Shown piece after piece: positions 49,094-57,627 of a stretch of 64,000 nucleotides of DNA. The stretch lies in contig NZ_OOHN01000008.1 of the NCBI RefSeq assembly GCF_900323545.1, positions 453,941 through 517,940 of the forward strand. Reading direction: 5' to 3'. The DNA is from Actinomyces sp. Marseille-P3109 (lineage in GTDB: Bacteria; Actinomycetota; Actinomycetes; Actinomycetales; Actinomycetaceae). The notes under the pieces are model-generated. The model worked only from the letters and a program-made list of their open reading frames with translations. It was not told where the DNA came from and did not search any database. How positions within the stretch are numbered: the stretch's first letter is position 1; each line of letters begins with the position of its first letter. A program made the position numbers and the translations under genes.

Positions 49094-49735
49094 TCACTTC
49101 AGCGGAGTTGGCGGGAGTCTGTGGCCTGTCGTCGGCTCGGACAGGACGCGCTCGGCGACCTCCTTGCACTCCTGAGAGCTCGGCCCCTCGCCATCGGGGA
49201 ACAGGACCGCGCGGTAGTAGCGCAGCTCGTCGATGGACTCCAGGATGTCCGCCAGTGCGCGGTGGCCGCCGGCCTTCTTCGGAGCGTGGAAGAAGGTCCT
49301 GGGGTACCAGCGCTTGGCCAGCTCCTTGAGCGAGGAGACGTCCACGATCCGGTAGTGGAGGTGCTCGATGAGCTCGGGCATGTCGCGGGCCAGGAACGCC
49401 TTGTCGGTACCTACGGAGTTTCCGGCGAGCTGAGCGGATCGGGCCTCGGGGACGAGGGAGGTCACGTAGTCCAGAACCGTCTCGCGGGCCTCCTCCATGG
49501 TCAGTCCGCTCTCCAGGTCATCGAGAAGCCCCGAGGAAGTGTGCATGTTCCGCACGTAGTCGCCCATCTGCTCCAGCGCGGCGGTGGAAGGCTTGATGAG
49601 CACATCGATACCGTCGGCCAGGGGCTTGAGCTCGTAGTCGGTGACGACGACGGCGACCTCGATGAGTGCGTCAGCGCTCAGGTCCAGGCCCGTCATCTCA
49701 CAGTCGATCCACACCAGTGGGTCGGAGGTTGTCAT
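49094..49735 (-). CDS. orn: Oligoribonuclease
   Basis: The 213-residue 3'-5' exonuclease degrades short RNA and pGpG. The DEDDh motifs are W-I-D-C-E-M-T-G-L-D (residues 9-18), a second Asp in G-T-D-K-A-F-L, and H-R-A-L-A-D-I (His/Asp). ATG 49735 starts the family region; a GTG at 49747 adds four residues and has a GTGGGG site, so it is an alternative. It precedes tRNA-His on the same strand. Confidence 0.95.
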   Translation of the reverse strand: MTTSDPLVWIDCEMTGLDLSADALIEVAVVVTDYELKPLADGIDVLIKPSTAALEQMGDYVRNMHTSSGLLDDLESGLTMEEARETVLDYVTSLVPEARSAQLAGNSVGTDKAFLARDMPELIEHLHYRIVDVSSLKELAKRWYPRTFFHAPKKAGGHRALADILESIDELRYYRAVLFPDGEGPSSQECKEVAERVLSEPTTGHRLPPTPLK

Positions 49736-49841
49736 CTGCTTGCTCACGCGCCCCACTCTAGTCGCCTCTGTCGGCCTTCCGGTCGCAGGGATGCCTGCGA
49801 ACGCGGCGCGATTCACGACCATCTCCCGGCCGAGCGGACTG

Positions 49842-49875
49842 GTTACCGCGCATATCGCGATAAGGTCTCGGTAAC
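49842..49875. promoter_or_regulatory. Inverted repeat before the Ser/Thr kinase gene
   Basis: GTTACCG (49842-49848) and CGGTAAC (49869-49875) form a dyad with a 20-base spacer that itself contains ATATCGCGAT. It ends 32 bases before the kinase start and overlaps the likely promoter of that gene. Confidence 0.4.
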
Positions 49876-49907
49876 GCCTGCAAGCCCTTGAGCGACACGG
49901 AGCCCTC

Positions 49908-52439
49908 ATGACCCAAAGCCCCGCCCCCCGACACCTCGGAAGCTCTTACCTGATGGAGTCCCGGATCGGTGCAGGTGCTCAGGGAGAGGTCTGGCGCGGT
50001 CGGCGCATCGACGCCCGCGAGGTCCTGGCCTTCAAGGTGCTACGCGCCGATCTGGTGGAGAACCCCGACGTCGTGGAGCGCTTCATCAAGGAGCGCTCCA
50101 CACTGCTTCGAGTGCGCAGCCCCTATGTCGTGGCAATTCGGGATGTCGTCATCGAGGGCTCCACCTTCGCCATCGTCATGGACTACGTCAATGGCGGGGA
50201 CCTGCGCGATCTCCTGCGGGCTCGCGGGTCACTGCCGCCTGCGCAGGTAGCGTCCCTGGGAACACGCATCGCGCAAGGGCTGTCCGCTGTTCATCGCGCC
50301 GGAGTCATTCACCGGGACATCAAGCCGGCCAACGTCCTGCTCAGCTCGCACCCGAGCAGAGGCGGCGATCCCGCCGAGACGGTTGCCACCGGTGTCGCCC
50401 CGGGAGGGGCCCTGCCAGAGGCGGTCGTCCCTCGGCTGGCGGATTTTGGGGTCGCGCGCATCTGTGACACCTTTTCCGCCTCCCACCTCACCGGGGCCAT
50501 CGGCACCCCGCTGTACATGGCTCCGGAGATCCTGTCGATGCAGGCGCCGACGTCTGCTGCAGACATCTACTCGCTGGGGATCATGCTCTACGAGATGAGC
50601 TGCGGGACCACGCCGTTTGTGGGAGGACCGACCCAGCTGCTCAGCCAGCACGCCCGACGTGACGCTGGTCGCCCTGCCGGTGTGCCCGATGCCCTGTGGG
50701 AGCTCATCGCCTCGATGACGGCCAAGCAGCCCGATATGCGTCCCCCGATCGACTATGTCGCTCAGCGCCTTGACGTGCTGCAGACCGCGTTGGTGGGCCT
50801 GCCCGCGGCGCCGAGGCTCGTCTCACCCCCGCAGTCGACGGCCTCGGCCGTCCCCTATGACTGGGACGCTCCATCGTCGGGGCAGATGCCGGGGCGGGCC
50901 CCGGATTCGGTGACGGATCCGACCATGCTGTCCGGCTCCTCCTCAACCCCGGTCACGACGCCGATGGCGCCCATGACGCCAACCCTGGTGGCAGGGCACT
51001 ACGCTCACAGTCCTGGCCAGGTGCCGGTCGCCGGCGGTGCTCCAGGGGCCGGCGGTGTCGCCGGGCCGGTGACGGCGAGCATGCCCGGCGGCGTGCTCCC
51101 AGGTAACGGCGCCTACCAGGCCCCCTTCTTCTCACCGCCGGGCACTCAGGGCACGGGCCACCTGGCGGTCGGGCAGACTGATGGGGCCCGGAAGCGGTGG
51201 TGGCGTCGTCGATGGGTGATGGCGGCAGCTGTGGTCACCGTCCTGGCAGTCGTGGGAGCGGGGACCACCTGGTGGTACTTCTTCTCCGGGCCGAGTGTCG
51301 GCAACGCCTGGCCGGCGGCACTCCCCGCGGGCAACAGCGTCCACGAGGACCAGCGCTACTCCGACGCCTATGACTCCGCTGTGTCCGAGGACAGGACCAT
51401 GCTCGTCTACAAGCATTCGTCGAAGACACAATTTGTTGACCTCACGAAGAGCTCTACCAAGCCGGTATGGACCGGTGACTGCGACAAGGCCACGTTCTGG
51501 GCCGACCGATCCTTGCTCTGCAGCAGGCTCAGTGGTGAGTCTTCTCTCGTCAGTGCCGCGGGGAAGACGTCCAAGGTTCCCTTCCCCAAGGATTCCAAGT
51601 ACGTCGGCACCACCGAGGACCTTGGCATCGCGGCCCTCAAGGGAGATTCCTTCGACGGGGGCCCTCTGGTCGGGTATGACGCAGCCGGCAAGGAGAAATG
51701 GCGCGCTTCCGGCGGCTACCAGGAAGGACGGGTCCGCAACGGCTTCATCCTCACCTATGAGAACAAGTCCCGGCAGGTCCAGGTCCTCTCGGCCGAGACC
51801 GGTGAAGTGCTCGTGTCGGAGTCGGGCGAGGATCCAGACTTCGGCGAGGACTCACGGTTCCCAGGTGGATTCAACATCGAGACCGGCTCTGAGGCCTTCT
51901 CACGGATGACGTCGTCGGGTGCCACGGTTTACAAGGCTGATGGCAGCGAGGCCGGTACCGTCTCGGGCACGTTCTCAGAGTCCCGCAGGTGGGCCTCATC
52001 GGTGCCACTGGACGCCTCGGCGCTCAAGGAGGCATACACCTCGTTGGCGAAAGCCTCATCCTCGACCACTCCGGTCATCGGCCCCAGTGGCACGACCAAT
52101 GTTGTCATCGACACGAGTGCGTGCACGGCCAAGGTCGGTAGCAAGAAGCTCGCGCTCCCTGAACCCGCCGAAGGTGAGGACTGCCATATCGGGCCCATCG
52201 GTGTGCTCGGCGACGGACAGCTGCTTTTCCAGGTCGGGGAGTACAGCTCCTCGGCCAGTGACACGGGCAACCTCGTGGTCGCGGTCTCACCGGAGTCGGG
52301 CAAGGTCGGCTGGAAGGTACCGGGCACCTACAGCGCAACTGTGGCGCCCCAGACGAGCCAGAGCACCGCCCGACTCATGGTCGCCCAAGGAGGCTCCTAC
52401 AACTTCGACCTGGTGGTATCCAGCATCACCAGCAGATAG
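49908..52439 (+). CDS. Membrane Ser/Thr protein kinase with extracellular sensor domain
   Basis: The 843-residue protein has a Hanks-type kinase domain (about 15-290): glycine loop I-G-A-G-A-Q-G-E-V, catalytic Lys in A-F-K-V-L, H-R-D-I-K-P-A-N-V, D-F-G-V-A (DFG), A-P-E-I (APE). A 45-residue insertion lies between the HRD and DFG motifs. A Pro/Gly-rich linker (about 300-420), one membrane helix (about 430-450) and an extracellular beta-propeller-like domain (about 460-843) follow; PASTA repeats are absent. The sensing ligand is unknown. ATG 49908 has only a weak AGCC region before it. It is convergent with the FHA-ABC gene. Confidence 0.9.
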   Translation: MTQSPAPRHLGSSYLMESRIGAGAQGEVWRGRRIDAREVLAFKVLRADLVENPDVVERFIKERSTLLRVRSPYVVAIRDVVIEGSTFAIVMDYVNGGDLRDLLRARGSLPPAQVASLGTRIAQGLSAVHRAGVIHRDIKPANVLLSSHPSRGGDPAETVATGVAPGGALPEAVVPRLADFGVARICDTFSASHLTGAIGTPLYMAPEILSMQAPTSAADIYSLGIMLYEMSCGTTPFVGGPTQLLSQHARRDAGRPAGVPDALWELIASMTAKQPDMRPPIDYVAQRLDVLQTALVGLPAAPRLVSPPQSTASAVPYDWDAPSSGQMPGRAPDSVTDPTMLSGSSSTPVTTPMAPMTPTLVAGHYAHSPGQVPVAGGAPGAGGVAGPVTASMPGGVLPGNGAYQAPFFSPPGTQGTGHLAVGQTDGARKRWWRRRWVMAAAVVTVLAVVGAGTTWWYFFSGPSVGNAWPAALPAGNSVHEDQRYSDAYDSAVSEDRTMLVYKHSSKTQFVDLTKSSTKPVWTGDCDKATFWADRSLLCSRLSGESSLVSAAGKTSKVPFPKDSKYVGTTEDLGIAALKGDSFDGGPLVGYDAAGKEKWRASGGYQEGRVRNGFILTYENKSRQVQVLSAETGEVLVSESGEDPDFGEDSRFPGGFNIETGSEAFSRMTSSGATVYKADGSEAGTVSGTFSESRRWASSVPLDASALKEAYTSLAKASSSTTPVIGPSGTTNVVIDTSACTAKVGSKKLALPEPAEGEDCHIGPIGVLGDGQLLFQVGEYSSSASDTGNLVVAVSPESGKVGWKVPGTYSATVAPQTSQSTARLMVAQGGSYNFDLVVSSITSR

Positions 52440-52462
52440 CCGGGGAACGGAGAAGTATGACG

Positions 52463-52498
52463 CGTCGGGGTGCCCACCGCATGGCGGGCACCCCGACG
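52463..52498. terminator. Bidirectional terminator between kinase and ABC exporter genes
   Basis: Perfect 13-base arms (52463-52475, 52486-52498) and a 10-base loop between two convergent stops. No strong T-run. Confidence 0.75.
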
Positions 52499-52533
52499 TC
52501 TGCATCAGATCGATCAGAGGGGCGGAGCGAAGA

Positions 52534-55365
52534 TCAGCGCCGCCCGCGACGGGCCAAAGCGATGTAACAGGCCACCATGCAGGTCAGGCCGATGGCCGAG
52601 AGCAACCCGTAGTTCGTCAGCCACTGTGCGGTCTCATGCTTCCACAGCGCGTCGTCGCGGTTGGGCATGATGGCGAGCATCTTGAGGGTGGAGGCGGCCA
52701 TCGCATATCCCCATCGGGACGGCATGAACCACGCCAACTGCTCGAAAACCGCACGGCCCGAGATCGGAATGATGCCCCCGGACAGGACCAGCTGAGCCAT
52801 GATGACCACCACCAGCACCGGCATGACCTGCTCCGAGGAGGAGACCATTGCCGAGACCGCCAGCCCCAGAAGTCCGGCGACGAAGGCCACCGCCCAGCAA
52901 CAGAAGGCCAGTTCCAGCCCCGGCCACCCGTTCAGGATGACGGCATCGCTGGGGCCCTTGTTGAGAGCCAGGGCGATTCCCATCATCAGCGCGGTCTGAA
53001 CGGTAGTGATGAGGGCCAGGATGACCGCCTTGGAGAAGAGGTAGGCGCCCGACCTCAGTCCGACGGCCTTCTCCCGCAGGAAGACGTCCCGTTCGCCGAT
53101 GAGGTCGCGAATGGTGGCGGACATCCCGGAGAAGGCCGCTCCGGTGATGAGGATGACCAGCAGCTGCATGGCCTGGCTGGAGTACTTGATGATCGTAGGG
53201 TTGGGATTCTCGGGCGTCGGCGGCGATGGCTCCGGATAGTGAGGAACCGCGAAACCGTCGCTTCCCTCGATCGCCTTGGTCAGCAGTCCCATGATGATGG
53301 GTAGCAGCAGCATGAAGGCGAGGTAGGAGGGGTCCGCTGCGACGATCCTCAGCTGACGTCGCACGAGGGTCGAGACCTGTCGGAGCACGGACTGCTGCTT
53401 GGGCGGTTTCTCCTGAGTGTCCGGTCCAGCGGCCGCTGCGGGGGCTCCGCCGCGGCGCGTCGAGGGGACCGTGGCCTCCATGTACTGGCGCAGCTCTGCG
53501 GTGTGGTTGCGGATGAGGGCGTAGACGTCGGCATAGCCGTCCACCGCGGGCGGGTCGGGCAGCGTGCCCTTGGGGGTGTTGAGCAGGAGGCGGCCTTGGG
53601 AGGCGATCTCGTTGAGCCGCTGACGGAAGTAGGGGAGTACCTCGCGGGGGGAGCCGTAGTAGACGGGCTTTCCTCCGGCGGCCAGGATGAGGACCTTGTC
53701 CGCCCGGTCGATGTGGTTCTCGTTGTGGGTGACCACGACGACGGTGCGGCCGCTGTCACCGGGGCGGGTGCCGTGGGCCAGCGACGCCAGCAGGTCCATG
53801 ACGTCGCGGTCGAGCTGGGGATCCAGCCCGGAGGTGGGCTCGTCCAGGAACAGCAGGCTGGGGCGAGTGAGCAGCTCGATGGCGGTGGAGACCCGCTTGC
53901 GCTGGCCGCCGGAGAGCTTCTTGATGCGCTTGTCCACGTGCGCAGTCAGGTCGAGGTCCTCCAGGACCTCGGCAATGCGTTGACGCCGCTCGGCCTTGGT
54001 GACGTCCTTGGCGAAGCGCAGCTCGGCGGCGTACTCCAGGGTCTTGCGGACGGTGAGCGCGGAGTGGATGACGTCGCTCTGGGGGACCACGCCGATCTTG
54101 TTGCGCATGACCGGGTAGTGCTCGTAGACGTCCAGCCCGTTGAAGAGCACCTGGCCCTCCTGAGCCTTCTGCTCGCCGGTGAGGGCCTTGAGCAGCGTCG
54201 ACTTTCCCGCTCCCGATGGGCCGACGACGGCCAGCAGCTCGTTGCCCGGCAGGGAGAAGGAGATGCCGTCGAGCAGGGTCAGGTTGCCGTTGTTGACGCG
54301 GAAGGTCAGGTCCTTACCCACCAGCTCGCCGCCGGTGCCTCCGACGACCTGGACCTCGCACAGCCCGTCGGGGCTCAGCGCGATGAAGGTCGAGCCCAGG
54401 CCGAGGAGCACGGGCTGGGTCACCTGGACCTGGGAGACTCGCTGACCGGCGACGTAGACGCCGTTGGTGGATCCCAGGTCGGTGACGACCATGCCGTTGG
54501 CCGAGACGTCGATACGGGCGTGGTGCTTGGAGATGAGTGGGTCGTCCAGGACCAGGGTGTTGTCAGGTGCTCGACCAATGGTGCCTGAGGAGGTGATGCG
54601 GAAGGACTTGAGAGTGTGCCTGGATGAGGGGAACGCGCCCGAGTTCGCCGAGGTTGACGATGGCGCTGCGTGCGGGCTGCCGGAGGCGACGTAGGTGGCG
54701 GCTGAGGAGGCCGAGCTCATGGCCGGCGGCATGGTGCGGGCCTGCGTGGAGACGGCCGTGGTGGGAGGCAGGCCCGAGGGTGACTGCGCGGGCGCGGGGG
54801 CAGCGGGTGCGTAGCCGGAGCCCTGGGGCTGGGTTCCGAACTGCGGGGCGGAGGCAGCGCTTGGCTGGGACGGCATGAAAGGAGCGCTCGGCGCCGACCC
54901 GGTGGGCTGTCTCATCGGTTGCGGCTGCACGGGGGCTCCGGTCGGAGTAGCCGGGCCCGACACGACCGGGGTCAGTCCCAGTGCCGGTCCGGAGGCGTCA
55001 CCCAGCTGGATGCGCGTTCCCTGGGTGATCAGCGCCTCGCGAGTGACCGATCCGTTGACGAGCATGCCGTTGCGTCCCTGGCAGCTCACCGTCCATCCCG
55101 CTGGGGTGGGGGTGACCAGCAGGTGCGTCCGGGATACGAGGGGATGGACGATCTGCACATCGCTGTCGGGTGACCTCCCCACGGTGAAAGACGCGGTGAA
55201 CGTGTGAGGCTCGAGTGATGCCTGCGCGGAGAGGGAGCGCACGATGAGTGCGGAAGTAGGCAAGGCGCGGTCCTTCCAGGGTGTCGCTGTGGGGCTCGGG
55301 TCACGATACTGGTGTTTCGCCGTCATCGCTAAGAGTGAGCGCTCCCCTTGTGATGTTGCGTACAT
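52534..55365 (-). CDS. FHA-domain ABC exporter, Rv1747-like
   Basis: The 943-residue half-transporter has two FHA domains (about 35-125: V-G-R-S-P-D-S, S-R-T-H, N-G-M-L-V-N-G; and about 255-335: G-R-A-P-D-N, S-K-H-H-A, G-S-T-N-G) with a Pro/Ala/Ser linker between, then an ABC ATPase (about 345-590; Walker A G-P-S-G-A-G-K-S-T, L-S-G-G-Q-R-K-R-V, D-E-P-T-S-G-L-D) and a six-helix ABC2-type membrane domain (about 680-940). This is the layout of M. tuberculosis Rv1747, an FHA-ABC exporter phosphorylated by kinase PknF. The start at ATG 55365 follows GAGGAG by eight bases; longer forms to 55446 lack such a site. Confidence 0.9.
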   Translation of the reverse strand: MYATSQGERSLLAMTAKHQYRDPSPTATPWKDRALPTSALIVRSLSAQASLEPHTFTASFTVGRSPDSDVQIVHPLVSRTHLLVTPTPAGWTVSCQGRNGMLVNGSVTREALITQGTRIQLGDASGPALGLTPVVSGPATPTGAPVQPQPMRQPTGSAPSAPFMPSQPSAASAPQFGTQPQGSGYAPAAPAPAQSPSGLPPTTAVSTQARTMPPAMSSASSAATYVASGSPHAAPSSTSANSGAFPSSRHTLKSFRITSSGTIGRAPDNTLVLDDPLISKHHARIDVSANGMVVTDLGSTNGVYVAGQRVSQVQVTQPVLLGLGSTFIALSPDGLCEVQVVGGTGGELVGKDLTFRVNNGNLTLLDGISFSLPGNELLAVVGPSGAGKSTLLKALTGEQKAQEGQVLFNGLDVYEHYPVMRNKIGVVPQSDVIHSALTVRKTLEYAAELRFAKDVTKAERRQRIAEVLEDLDLTAHVDKRIKKLSGGQRKRVSTAIELLTRPSLLFLDEPTSGLDPQLDRDVMDLLASLAHGTRPGDSGRTVVVVTHNENHIDRADKVLILAAGGKPVYYGSPREVLPYFRQRLNEIASQGRLLLNTPKGTLPDPPAVDGYADVYALIRNHTAELRQYMEATVPSTRRGGAPAAAAGPDTQEKPPKQQSVLRQVSTLVRRQLRIVAADPSYLAFMLLLPIIMGLLTKAIEGSDGFAVPHYPEPSPPTPENPNPTIIKYSSQAMQLLVILITGAAFSGMSATIRDLIGERDVFLREKAVGLRSGAYLFSKAVILALITTVQTALMMGIALALNKGPSDAVILNGWPGLELAFCCWAVAFVAGLLGLAVSAMVSSSEQVMPVLVVVIMAQLVLSGGIIPISGRAVFEQLAWFMPSRWGYAMAASTLKMLAIMPNRDDALWKHETAQWLTNYGLLSAIGLTCMVACYIALARRGRR

Positions 55366-55644
55366 CCACGTCGCTCCTCGACGGAGTCGGAGGGCGGCTC
55401 CCCAGTGCCATTCCATACGGTCACAGAGTGGTTGCAGTGCCGTCACGGTCGAGTTTCGATGTGGGCGCCAAGCGGCTCGAGAGCCACTCGCAGCGACCTC
55501 GTGGAATCGTCCGCCTGCCCGTTTTGATCTGCTCTCGTGACGATGGCGTCATCCCGCCGTGACCGCCTTCCGGTGTCGAGGCGAGCGTCGATGAGGGCGA
55601 GAGTCTCGAAGGTGATGGCGTAGGCTGGTCGAGCGCTTGCGCAC

Positions 55645-55717
55645 GCCTCCGTAGCTCAATGGATAGAGCATCGGCCTTCTAATCCGCAGGTTGCCGGTTC
55701 GAGTCCGGCCGGGGGCA
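55645..55717 (+). tRNA. tRNA-Arg (anticodon TCT)
   Basis: A complete cloverleaf: acceptor GCCTCCG (55645-55651) with CGGGGGC (55710-55716), D arm AGCTCAATGGATAGAGC, anticodon loop CTTCTAA with TCT, and T loop GGTTCGAGT. The discriminator base is A and no CCA is encoded. Confidence 0.93.
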
Positions 55718-56025
55718 CTCAGGAGAGGTCCGAAAGAAGGTTGAAATTCTGCCGATTATCGACCGCTCGGGCCGCAGGGCTGAACCGGTCGGGCGATGCT
55801 GCCGCACCGGTGGGCGGTCGACCCTCCCGTCCCGGGAGTCAGTGACAACGGCTCCGCCTTTCCCTCCTCCGGGAGGTGCTGATTCGTCTCCTTCGGCTGG
55901 TGAGTGCCTCGTTCCGCTCGTCACAGCGGAGTAACAGGAGATTCTCACTGGGCACACGACACCCGTGGGGTGGACTGTCGAGATCAATCGTCGACTCTGC
56001 TGCGCTGTGCTCATAGTGTTGGCAC
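55718..56025. other. Intergenic region between tRNA-Arg and GTPase gene
   Basis: About 308 bases without a supported gene. A small dyad CTCCCGTCCCGGGAG lies near 55823-55838. CATAGT at 56012-56017 may be the -10 of the next gene, giving a near-leaderless message. Confidence 0.5.
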
Positions 56026-57627
56026 ATGCCCGCTCCTGTCCCCTCGCGCCGCTCCGAGGACGATGCCCCCGTCTCCTCGCTGAGTCGCGCTCAGCTCCTC
56101 GATGTCCTCACCGACCTGGTCAGGGACCTCGAGCGTCTCGACCTGACTCTGAGCGCCGACGGCGTCGAGGCTGCACGTGCGCTGCGTGACGGTCTCATTG
56201 GACAGGTCCGCGATCAGGTGATTCCCCGTCTGCAGGATGCCGACATCCCCTCCATCGTGGTAGTCGGGGGGTCCACGGGTGCCGGAAAGTCCACCCTCGT
56301 CAACTCCGTGCTCGGCCAGGAGGTCTCGGACGCGGGGGTATTGCGGCCCACCACGCGGATACCGGTCCTAGTGGCCAATCCTGAGGACATGGAGTCTCTG
56401 GGCGAGCACCCTCTGATGGAGGTCTGCCGCCAGGAGGTCTCCGCCGCCATACCGGCGGGCCTGGCCCTCATTGATGCCTCTGACTTGGACTCGGTCCAAG
56501 AGGCCAACCGGGCGCTGGCCGGCAGGCTGCTGGAGGCCGCCGACCTGTGGCTCTTCGTCACCACCGCAGCGCGCTACGGCGACCAGACGCCGTGGGCGAC
56601 CCTGGAAGACGCCGCTCGGCGTGAGACCCCTATCGGTGTGGTCCTCAACCGTGTACCGGCGACGATCCTGTCCGAGGTGCGTCGGGACCTCATCACCCGC
56701 CTGCAGGGGCTGGGACTGTCGGAGGCGCCGTTCTTCGTCATCCCGGACGCGGGGCCGCACGAGGGGCTTCTGTCGGGCGACGGTGTGACCGAGCTGCGTG
56801 ACTGGTTGCAGCTCCTCGCAGGCCGTCACCGTGCGGCCGGACTCGTGCGCCGTACAGGTAGAGGCGTATGGAGCACGTTACGTGCGAACCTGGAGCAGCT
56901 GGCCGACGACGTCGACGCCCAGGAGGCGGCGGCGCAGGACCTGGAGAGAGAGTGTCAGGCGCTGAGGGAGGCGGCAATCGAGTCGTTGAGTCGCGATATC
57001 AAGGCCGGTTCCGCGGGCCAGGGCGCCACCGCCACCCGGTGGATCACTCTGGCCTCCTCCGGCGGTCCCTTGGCCTCGCTGGCTCAAGGCGGCAGGCTGC
57101 GCCGAGGATTCCTGGGGCGGGCGGACAAGGCTCGTGCCGAAGGGCTCGCCCAGCTGGCCGCTGACGCCCGCCAGGCACTGGCCAACCAGCTCGAGGCCGC
57201 GATCGTGTCCCTGCGTGCCACGACGGAGCGTGCCTGGACCGAGGCGGGAGCCGGCGATCGTGCACGTAAGATCCTGGGACAGGGTGACGAGGCGGCAGCG
57301 ACCGTGGATGCCTGGGTCGGTTACCTCGAGGCCAATATCGAGATTCCGCACTCGATTCGTAGACTGGCCCCCGCCAGCGTCGTCGACCTCCTCATCTCCG
57401 CGGCCGCCGGTGTCGACGGAGCCGTCCTGGCCTCCAGGCGTCTGGGCCTGGAGGAGCAGACCGCCCAGGCAGGCACGCTCCTGGTGGAGGCGGTCACGGA
57501 GGCGCTGACCGCAACAGTCCCCAAGGGGACGGCAACCTCACTCGCCCCCGCCCCCGGGTTCGCCGCCGCGCTACGTCTGCGCTCAGGCGAGCTCAAGCCC
57601 TTCACCCGTCCCGGAGCCACAGCATGA
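56026..57627 (+). CDS. Dynamin-like GTPase, first of pair
   Basis: The 533-residue protein has a GTPase domain (about 65-250): P-loop G-G-S-T-G-A-G-K-S-T-L-V-N-S near 81-94, R-P-T-T-R switch I, a degenerate D-x-x-G (A-L-I-D-A-S-D-L-D) and a N-R-V-P base-recognition motif in place of NKxD. A helical C-terminal half with coiled-coil character follows. No membrane helix is obvious. It overlaps the next GTPase by four bases; the two probably form a heteromeric machine. Its role is unknown; bacterial dynamin-like pairs act in membrane remodelling or protection. Confidence 0.8.
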   Translation: MPAPVPSRRSEDDAPVSSLSRAQLLDVLTDLVRDLERLDLTLSADGVEAARALRDGLIGQVRDQVIPRLQDADIPSIVVVGGSTGAGKSTLVNSVLGQEVSDAGVLRPTTRIPVLVANPEDMESLGEHPLMEVCRQEVSAAIPAGLALIDASDLDSVQEANRALAGRLLEAADLWLFVTTAARYGDQTPWATLEDAARRETPIGVVLNRVPATILSEVRRDLITRLQGLGLSEAPFFVIPDAGPHEGLLSGDGVTELRDWLQLLAGRHRAAGLVRRTGRGVWSTLRANLEQLADDVDAQEAAAQDLERECQALREAAIESLSRDIKAGSAGQGATATRWITLASSGGPLASLAQGGRLRRGFLGRADKARAEGLAQLAADARQALANQLEAAIVSLRATTERAWTEAGAGDRARKILGQGDEAAATVDAWVGYLEANIEIPHSIRRLAPASVVDLLISAAAGVDGAVLASRRLGLEEQTAQAGTLLVEAVTEALTATVPKGTATSLAPAPGFAAALRLRSGELKPFTRPGATA

